Positions 57,422 to 64,000 of a stretch of DNA of 64,000 nt are shown piece after piece. Source of the stretch: Acidobacteriota bacterium (lineage in GTDB: Bacteria > Acidobacteriota > UBA6911); NCBI GenBank assembly GCA_016929335.1, contig JAFGIY010000064.1:1-64000 (forward strand). The letters run 5' to 3'. The translations under genes were made by a program, and so were the position numbers. The notes below the pieces were generated by a model. It saw only the letters and a program-made list of their open reading frames with translations, ran no database searches and had not been told where the DNA came from. The stretch's first letter is position 1; every line of letters starts with the position of its first letter.

Positions 57422-57769
57422 TCAACCGATGGCTGAGCTTCCTCTTTCTTCCGTTCTGATACGGATACAATCAGGTAAATCAAGAACGAAGATTTTTCCG
57501 TCACCGATCTGGCCGGTTTTGGCGCCCCGGATTATTGCCTGGATGGTAGGCTCCACGAAGCTGTCATTTACAGCTATCTCAAGCCGCACTTTTTTCAACA
57601 AATTCACTTCCACGTCCACGCCGCGATAGGATTCGTGATAGCCTTTTTGCTGTCCACAACCCAGTGAATTGGTTGCCGACATCTTATACACCTCGGCTTT
57701 ATACAGTGAACGCTTCACATCGTTTAATTTATGCGGCTGAATATACGCTATGATCAGTTTCATGATCAT
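57422..57769 (-). CDS. glnK: P-II family nitrogen regulatory protein (GlnK/GlnB-like)
   Basis: [25 protein letters not shown]...[28 protein letters not shown]; located after amt. Confidence 0.93.
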   Translation of the reverse strand: MIMKLIIAYIQPHKLNDVKRSLYKAEVYKMSATNSLGCGQQKGYHESYRGVDVEVNLLKKVRLEIAVNDSFVEPTIQAIIRGAKTGQIGDGKIFVLDLPDCIRIRTEERGSSAIG

Positions 57770-57822
57770 ATCTCCCTTAAAATTGCATGATCGTTAGTGG
57801 TTAGGACACCCAGAATGCCCTG

Positions 57823-59190
57823 CTATTCAGTCATAAAGACCTGAAATCCTGCGTAAGCCTCATTGCCGTGTTCTTCGATATCCAGACCTTTCAGTTCTTC
57901 CTGTGCACTCACGCGAAGGCCGACGGTTTTCTTCAGGATCCCAAACAGGATCATGCCTAATCCGAAAGCCCATACGAACGCGGTCGCGGCTCCCAGCAAC
58001 TGAATTCCCAATTGTTTGAATCCATGGCCGTAAAACAGCCCGCTGCTGGTTGAAAACAGGCCGAACGAGATCGTGCCCCAGAATCCATTGACGGCGTGTA
58101 CACTAACGGCGCCCACCGGATCGTCCACTTTAAGAACGAAGTCGATGAAAAGGACACTGAGAACGACCAGGGTTCCTGCTATAGCGCCTATCCAAATCGC
58201 GCCTATGGGCGAGACTCCGTCGCAGGGAGCGGTAATGGCCACCAGTCCTGCAAGTGCGCCGTTGAGCGTCATCGAAATATCCGGCTTCTTGATAACGACC
58301 CACGCCGTAATCAACGCCATGATGGCCCCGGCCGCAGCTGCCAGATTCGTTGTTACGGCAATAAATCCAATGGAGCCATTGCCTGCCGTGGTGCTGCCCG
58401 GATTGAATCCGAACCAGCCGAACCAGAGGATAAATACTCCCAACGTAGCCAACGGCATGCTGTGGCCGAGGATGGCGGTAGGCTTCCCGTCCGCGCTATA
58501 TTTCCCGAACCGGGGCCCCAGCATAATCGCTCCTGACAGCGCCAGCCACCCGCCGATGGAATGCACCACCGTCGAGCCTGCAAAATCATGGAATCCCATC
58601 GCCGCCAACCAGCTATAGTTATCAGTTAGAAGCAGATTGCCCCATGCCCAGGAGCCGAAAATCGGATAGATCACCAGTGATATAGCAGCGCTGTAAATCA
58701 GGTAGGAGATGAATTTTGTCCGCTCGGCCATAGCTCCCGAAACGATCGTCGCCGATGTTGCGGCAAAAACGGTCTGGAAAATCAAAAATGTCCATTCCCA
58801 GCTTCCTCCCAACTCGATGCCCTTCAGGCTGAACAGGGTTGTTCCGAATAGACCATTGGTAGCTCCGAACATCAATCCAAAGCCAATCAAAAAGTACGCC
58901 AGGCTTCCAACGGAAAAATCCATCAGGTTTTTCATCAGAATATTCACCGCATTCTTCGCGCGCGTGAATCCTGTTTCCACCAGGGCGAAGCCCGCCTGCA
59001 TGAAAAAAACGAGAAAGGCGGCGACACAGGTCCATACAATATTGATATTCAGTTGAAGCTCCTCCTTAATGGATTCCAGAGAAGCCGTGCCCTCCGTTGC
59101 CGGTTCCGCGGCAGATGCGATTGCCACAAAGGCAGTCAGGCATACAGCAATGATCAACCACAGCATTCTTATTTTGAGTTTATTTCGCAT
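57823..59190 (-). CDS. amt: Ammonium transporter
   Basis: FFMQAGFALVETGFTRAKNAVNILMKNLMDFSVG; DFAGSTVVHSIGGW; HAVNGFWGTISFGLF. Confidence 0.97.
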   Translation of the reverse strand: MRNKLKIRMLWLIIAVCLTAFVAIASAAEPATEGTASLESIKEELQLNINIVWTCVAAFLVFFMQAGFALVETGFTRAKNAVNILMKNLMDFSVGSLAYFLIGFGLMFGATNGLFGTTLFSLKGIELGGSWEWTFLIFQTVFAATSATIVSGAMAERTKFISYLIYSAAISLVIYPIFGSWAWGNLLLTDNYSWLAAMGFHDFAGSTVVHSIGGWLALSGAIMLGPRFGKYSADGKPTAILGHSMPLATLGVFILWFGWFGFNPGSTTAGNGSIGFIAVTTNLAAAAGAIMALITAWVVIKKPDISMTLNGALAGLVAITAPCDGVSPIGAIWIGAIAGTLVVLSVLFIDFVLKVDDPVGAVSVHAVNGFWGTISFGLFSTSSGLFYGHGFKQLGIQLLGAATAFVWAFGLGMILFGILKKTVGLRVSAQEELKGLDIEEHGNEAYAGFQVFMTE

Positions 59191-59223
59191 TTTCCTATCC
59201 CGATATATGGTCTGACTGCAGGT

Positions 59224-59994
59224 TTAGAAGCTCTTTGACAATCCGACGCCAAACCAGACGTTATTTCGTTCATAGGTTGCGTGGCCGATGTCTTCGTCCA
59301 GCATTGTCGAGAAGTTCACGCCGGGTGTGATGCTGACATGCTTCAGATTGAACGGGATGCCTATGGAAACGGTGAGGTCGTTGAATTTTGTCTTATTGAT
59401 TCCGAAATAGCCGCTGTTGTAGCCGGAACCGGCGAAGGCGAGACTTCCGCTTAAACTCAATCCGACGTAATAGTCACTGTCCCATGCCGCGATTTTTTCA
59501 AAGGCATGGCCGGCCGTGATCTGTATATAACTTCCATCGATTGAATTCACATCCCGATACCAGGTGATCTTTGGAGACAGGGGGATCGCAAAGCCCAGAC
59601 CTCCATAGATTTCTGTTGTCGACTGGAATGGCGTATTGGGGAAAAGATAATGAATAACACCTAACGAAAATCCCACTTTGGAAAATGAGCGCGAATAATC
59701 CAGCGTGTAATCAATTTCACTGAATTCTCCCGCATTGTCCGGAGCAAACTGGGAGTCGTTGGTTAAATCAATATTGGACCAGATGGATCCGGTGAATCTA
59801 TAGGCGTTACCCGACACGTTGGTTTTCAGCACGCTGCTATCGTTCACATTCTGCCCGCGCCATATGTATTTGCTGCTATAGCCCGCGGAAACGCCGGCAC
59901 TGAATGCATTTTCTTCTTCAGCTATTGCGGTCCTTCCCAGCGAAATGAAAAGCAGGGCGGCCAAGCTCCATCCAACCGTTTTCTTCAAATTCAT
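59224..59994 (-). CDS. TorF-family putative porin
   Basis: Signal peptide; FSAGVSAGYSSKYIWRGQNVNDSSVLKTNVSG; C-terminal WFGVGLSKSF. Confidence 0.8.
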   Translation of the reverse strand: MNLKKTVGWSLAALLFISLGRTAIAEEENAFSAGVSAGYSSKYIWRGQNVNDSSVLKTNVSGNAYRFTGSIWSNIDLTNDSQFAPDNAGEFSEIDYTLDYSRSFSKVGFSLGVIHYLFPNTPFQSTTEIYGGLGFAIPLSPKITWYRDVNSIDGSYIQITAGHAFEKIAAWDSDYYVGLSLSGSLAFAGSGYNSGYFGINKTKFNDLTVSIGIPFNLKHVSITPGVNFSTMLDEDIGHATYERNNVWFGVGLSKSF

Positions 59995-60079
59995 CTCAGT
60001 TCTCCTCTGACTGTTTGATTCATGATTCCTGCAATTTGTGCCTTTTCATACCTGCTGTTTTCTAACCCAACCAGGCTTG

Positions 60080-60096
60080 TGCAACTCTTGTACCAA
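60080..60096 (-). promoter_or_regulatory. Sigma-54 (-24/-12) promoter for porin-amt-glnK operon
   Basis: Minus strand TTGGTACAAGAGTTGCA, near consensus YTGGCACGN4TTGCW with invariant GG-N10-GC. Confidence 0.78.
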
Positions 60097-60670
60097 ATGA
60101 CTCAATAAAAGCATAAGGGATGTAAGTCATTGAATTTCAATAGCTGGCGCGGTTGTTGGCAAATAATGCCATACTGTGAAAGAATGCAGAAATGTATATA
60201 AGATTATTAAAAGAAACATAAATGTATACGATGGCAATCCGTTACAGCCTGGATTTGCAGATTACTTCGGCTGCCGGTCCTTTACCCACTGTGCTCTCGA
60301 CCGCTATCGGAATCCTCGGGAGACTTGGCGCCGGTTGTTTGATCAGCAGACAAATTTGCCGTTCTAAAATGACTATACCGGAAGCTTTTTCATCCCGCCA
60401 AGAGAAGGGAATGACAAGTCGGCCATTGAACATATCTGTAAAAGCCATCCCGCAATATTACATATATGTGCGAGTCAGTATATCCTGCGATTCATCCAGG
60501 CGCACTCGGGAAGCATAAAGGCCTTTTTGCATTAAGGAAGTGAGGCGCTCTAAAAGCGTATCCCGGTATGGAAATCAAGGGATGCATTCACAGATCGAAT
60601 TTTTGGGGAATCCGGTCGCAGCCTGTACGCTTGATTCGTGGTCCCTTTTCAAGCATGCATAGCGCTGAAT

Positions 60671-60780
60671 CATGCGGGTCGCGGCTGAAGACGCGACCCA
60701 CATGGGAATTCTTGTCTGTATGGATTGTGCTTCATTGCGGCTGCAGTTTTTAGCCTGTTGTCGAGTCTTGAAACAGCCTT
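60671..60780. repeat. Second copy of the GGGTCGCG dispersed repeat (collapsed arms)
   Basis: CATGCGGGTCGCGGCTGAAGACGCGACCCACATG followed by sequence resembling 39243-39315. Confidence 0.75.
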
Positions 60781-61030
60781 TTCAATCCGGAACTGAAGGC
60801 TGAAACTCGGATCCTCAGCGGCTTTGGCGCTGAATCCAGCGTGGAGGCTGATGAAATACGACGCTTCCTTCCTGCTGCAGCAGGAATAAAGGCAGCCGCA
60901 GTGTCAGCCGCGTTCCGCATGACAATAAAGCCTTTTATTATAATTAATAACGCCGATTTACTAATTAAATAGTGTCCGCTGGACGATCAAATCAATTGGT
61001 TTTTGGGAAACACAAGTGAAAGGATGATGC

Positions 61031-62329
61031 ATGAGGAAGGGCGCAGGATTATTTTTATGTTTGCTGCTCTTTGTGGTCGAAGGAGCATACGGAACGGCAA
61101 AAGAGGACGGGGAACTGCTGGAGGTACTATTGGAGAATGGCACCATTACGCAGGAGCAGTACGATAAACTGATAAAAGAAGCCTCCCAGGAGGATGACCG
61201 GCACGTCGCCGTCCAGTTCACTACGGAGGGAGGACTTGAGGCGTCGACGTATGACGGCCGGTTTGCGTTCAAGCTCGGGGGCGTATTCGCCAGTGATCTG
61301 GCATTCTATAATGAAAACAAGAATCCCCTGGGGAATGGTACGGAAATCCGCAGCGGGCGTGTTGAGATGGAAGGAACGTTCTTCTCCAATTGGGATTTTG
61401 AATATTCCATCGAATTTGCCGACGACACGGTAGAGATCAAGGACGCGTTCCTGACCTATAAAGGTTTGGGATCCCTGAACCTGACGTTCGGTCACTACAA
61501 AGCGCCGTTCAGCCTGGAACAGGTGGGGAGCAGAAGGAATCTGACATTTCTGGAGCGCGCATTGCCGAATGTATTGGTGCCCGATCGCAAGCTCGGCGTT
61601 GGGGCAAGTTATTATGGCGCTATCTGGACCGCAGCAGCCGGGATTTTCGGTGAGACTTATAATGGGGATGTAGACGATGAAGGTGACGAAGGTTGGACGG
61701 CTTCCGGCCGCTTTACCCTTGCGCCCTTTCATTCCGATACGCGCGTGCTGCATCTGGGCGCTTCCGCCGCTTATCAGGTTCCCGGAGATGTAAAAGAGGT
61801 CCGGTTCAGAGAAACTCCGGAATCTCATCTCACGGATGCAAGATACCTCAATACAGGGAAGATCAAGAATATCAAGGACTGGTTTACATACGGAATGGAA
61901 TCCGTAATTGTCTACGGCCCATTTTCCGTACAGGGAGAATTTATACATTCGTCTTTGAATCGGGGAAGCAATAATGACAATCCTGCTTTCAATGGAGGAT
62001 ATGTGTTTGGAAGCTGGATGATTACCGGTGAATCCAGAGACTATAAATTTAAAAAGGGAGCCTTCGGCCGAATTACACCGGATAGGACCTATGGCGCGCT
62101 GGAACTGGCCGTTCGATACAGCGTGCTCGATCTGAACAGCCCTCCGGAAACCTCTGGCGGCCGGCAGGATAATGTGACCTTTGCGCTGAACTGGTATATC
62201 AACAGAAATGTCCGGCTCATGACCAACTATATCCTGGCAAATAATGATTCTTATGCAACGGACAATGGGGATCTGTACGGAGATGACGACATACATATTT
62301 TTCAGGCAAGATTACAGGTCCATTTCTGA
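61031..62329 (+). CDS. OprO/OprP-like phosphate-selective porin family protein
   Basis: Signal peptide; GRFAFKLGGVFASDLAFYNE...GRVEMEGTFFSNWDFEYSIEFADDTVEIKDAFLTYKG; terminal IFQARLQVHF. Confidence 0.88.
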   Translation: MRKGAGLFLCLLLFVVEGAYGTAKEDGELLEVLLENGTITQEQYDKLIKEASQEDDRHVAVQFTTEGGLEASTYDGRFAFKLGGVFASDLAFYNENKNPLGNGTEIRSGRVEMEGTFFSNWDFEYSIEFADDTVEIKDAFLTYKGLGSLNLTFGHYKAPFSLEQVGSRRNLTFLERALPNVLVPDRKLGVGASYYGAIWTAAAGIFGETYNGDVDDEGDEGWTASGRFTLAPFHSDTRVLHLGASAAYQVPGDVKEVRFRETPESHLTDARYLNTGKIKNIKDWFTYGMESVIVYGPFSVQGEFIHSSLNRGSNNDNPAFNGGYVFGSWMITGESRDYKFKKGAFGRITPDRTYGALELAVRYSVLDLNSPPETSGGRQDNVTFALNWYINRNVRLMTNYILANNDSYATDNGDLYGDDDIHIFQARLQVHF

Positions 62330-62418
62330 TTCATGGCGGCCGTTGATGCAAACCCACAGGGCCTCAAAATCCTGCAAATCTGAATTGCGGTGCATTTGTC
62401 GGCTGTGAGATGTAATGA

Positions 62419-63447
62419 ATGATGCGGATGTTCCTTCTTTTTAGGCGAAGAGCGCTGGCAATCTGGAATGGCACACATTCTAAACACGCCTCATGCCTGC
62501 TCTTTTTATCTTTGCTAAGCATTTTTTTACTGTTTTCGGAATTTCGCAGCGGTCTTTGCCTGTCGCCGGAACCGCCGCCTCATACCGGCTCCATCGCCGC
62601 GCATCCACGGAATGTGCTGGTAATAGGCAAAGTTTCCAATAATCCACGAAAGCATTATCACTACCTGAAGCCCATGGTGGATTATGCCGCAGGCCATATG
62701 AAAGACCTGGGCATTGATAAAGGCAATGTTCTAATGGCGAGGGACAATGCTCAGATGATCGAGCTGTTGAAGCAGGGGAAGGTTGACTGGGTTACCGAAA
62801 CAGCCTATTCCGCCCTGTTGTATGAGCATCACAATGCCGCGCAGATCCTGCTGCGGAAATGGAAAAAAGATGCGTCGCACTATTACACGATATTTTTTGC
62901 GAGGAAAGACCGCTACATCCATTCGCTTGAAGACCTTAAGGGAAAGGTGCTTGCATTGGAGGATGCCGGATCAACAACCGCCTTCTTTGAGCCCATTCTG
63001 TGTCTTGTCGAAAATAATCTGACGCTTCAAAAGCTCGGCAGTTTCAAGGAACGCCCCGATCCCGATAAAGTGGGATATGTTTTATCCCGCCAGGAAATCA
63101 ACTCATCGGTTTGGGTCCACAAAGGCCTTGTGGACGCCGGTGCTTTTAACAATCAGGATTGGAATAAAAGCGATCATCTGTATAAGAACATGAAAAAGGA
63201 TCTGAAAATATTCTACAGATCCGAGCCTATTCCCAGAGCTTTCGAATTGGTCCGCACGAACCTCGATGTTTCCATCAAGGAAAGGCTCAAAGATATCCTG
63301 CTCAGAGCGCATCTGGACAGCAAAGCCCAAAAAGCACTTCGGGATTATCAACAGACCAGACAGTTTGATGAATTGGATGCAGAAGGCATCCATGCATTGA
63401 ACGCCGCCCGTAAGGCTCTTCTGGCCCATATCGAGGTCGTTCGATAA
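62419..63447 (+). CDS. PhnD-like phosphate/phosphonate-binding periplasmic protein
   Basis: HYHYLKPMVDYAAGHMKDLGI, GKVDWVTETAYSALLYE, SLEDLKGKVLALEDAGSTTAFF. Confidence 0.88.
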   Translation: MMRMFLLFRRRALAIWNGTHSKHASCLLFLSLLSIFLLFSEFRSGLCLSPEPPPHTGSIAAHPRNVLVIGKVSNNPRKHYHYLKPMVDYAAGHMKDLGIDKGNVLMARDNAQMIELLKQGKVDWVTETAYSALLYEHHNAAQILLRKWKKDASHYYTIFFARKDRYIHSLEDLKGKVLALEDAGSTTAFFEPILCLVENNLTLQKLGSFKERPDPDKVGYVLSRQEINSSVWVHKGLVDAGAFNNQDWNKSDHLYKNMKKDLKIFYRSEPIPRAFELVRTNLDVSIKERLKDILLRAHLDSKAQKALRDYQQTRQFDELDAEGIHALNAARKALLAHIEVVR

Positions 63448-64000
63448 ATGCGCCTGAACCTGAAACGCAAATATACATTCTTCATTGTTTCGCTGATTTT
63501 GTTTGTGGTGATTGTGTTTTTTGCATTTTCCTATACGCAGTTTAATCGGATGTCCTCATCGCATAAGGATTCCAGCTCGCGCCTCCTGACTGAAGCTTTA
63601 TCGGAGGAAATGGAGAAAAAGGGAATTGTCATATCACAGCTCCTGGCTGAGAATTTGATAAATCCCCTATACAACTATGATCAGAATGCCATTCAAAACC
63701 TGCTTGCAGGTTTTAAATCCTACCATGATGTCCTGGGCGTTTATGTTTATGATTCCGAAGGCAAAGTCATACACGACGGGACCAAGAGTGTCGAAAAATA
63801 CGGGGCTTTTCTTGAAGACCGGGGAAGCGCTGCAAGGATTTTCGCCGATCTCGAACCGGTCGTTCTGAGATATGATGATTATATTGAGGTGTTTCATCCC
63901 GTATCTCTGGATCAGACGGTATTGGGCGGCATAAAAGTTGTGCTGTCGCTTTCGGATATCAACCATCAAATTGCAGTCATGGAAACCCGCCTGTCGGATA
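63448..64000 (+). CDS. Membrane sensor protein N-terminus, truncated by window end (absent from ORF track)
   Basis: ATG directly after PhnD stop; MRLNLKRKYTFFIVSLILFVVIVFFAFSYTQFNRM... open to 64000. Confidence 0.82.
   Translation, partial: MRLNLKRKYTFFIVSLILFVVIVFFAFSYTQFNRMSSSHKDSSSRLLTEALSEEMEKKGIVISQLLAENLINPLYNYDQNAIQNLLAGFKSYHDVLGVYVYDSEGKVIHDGTKSVEKYGAFLEDRGSAARIFADLEPVVLRYDDYIEVFHPVSLDQTVLGGIKVVLSLSDINHQIAVMETRLSD

Overview
This 64 kb bacterial window comes from an uncultured-type genome; the lineage was not determined. It has two parts. (1) The left ~10.6 kb is the right end of an integrative, probably mobilizable, element: MobF relaxase, ParA/TraL-like ATPase, a DNA-binding-like regulator, an AlpA-type excisionase missing from the ORF track, a Schlafen/AlbA_2-type ATPase and a tyrosine integrase. 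It ends at a 3' tRNA-Arg(ACG) fragment at 10535-10584 (attR-like). (2) The rest is chromosomal. It includes a TPP-enzyme gene followed by an apparent secreted UGSC-type selenoprotein split by an in-frame TGA (12050-13816), a molybdenum hydroxylase (CoxMSL-like) operon with CoxG, a Ser/Thr kinase-NHL/TPR-PEGA operon, a NarX/NarL-type two-component system, c-di-GMP/PilT genes, NudC and a divergent Fpg/Nei gene, a diheme cytochrome, a TorF porin-Amt-GlnK operon with a good sigma-54 promoter match, and an OprP porin/PhnD/sensor cluster running off the right edge. Intergenic regions carry several families of dispersed palindromic repeats, with a nested composite at 39.05-39.6 kb. The strongest findings are the selenoprotein with a bSECIS-like hairpin, the dispersed GGGGTC/CCTCCGGC/27-bp inverted-repeat elements, and the att/tRNA boundary of the mobile element. 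All family calls come from reading sequence and remembered motifs; no database search was run.
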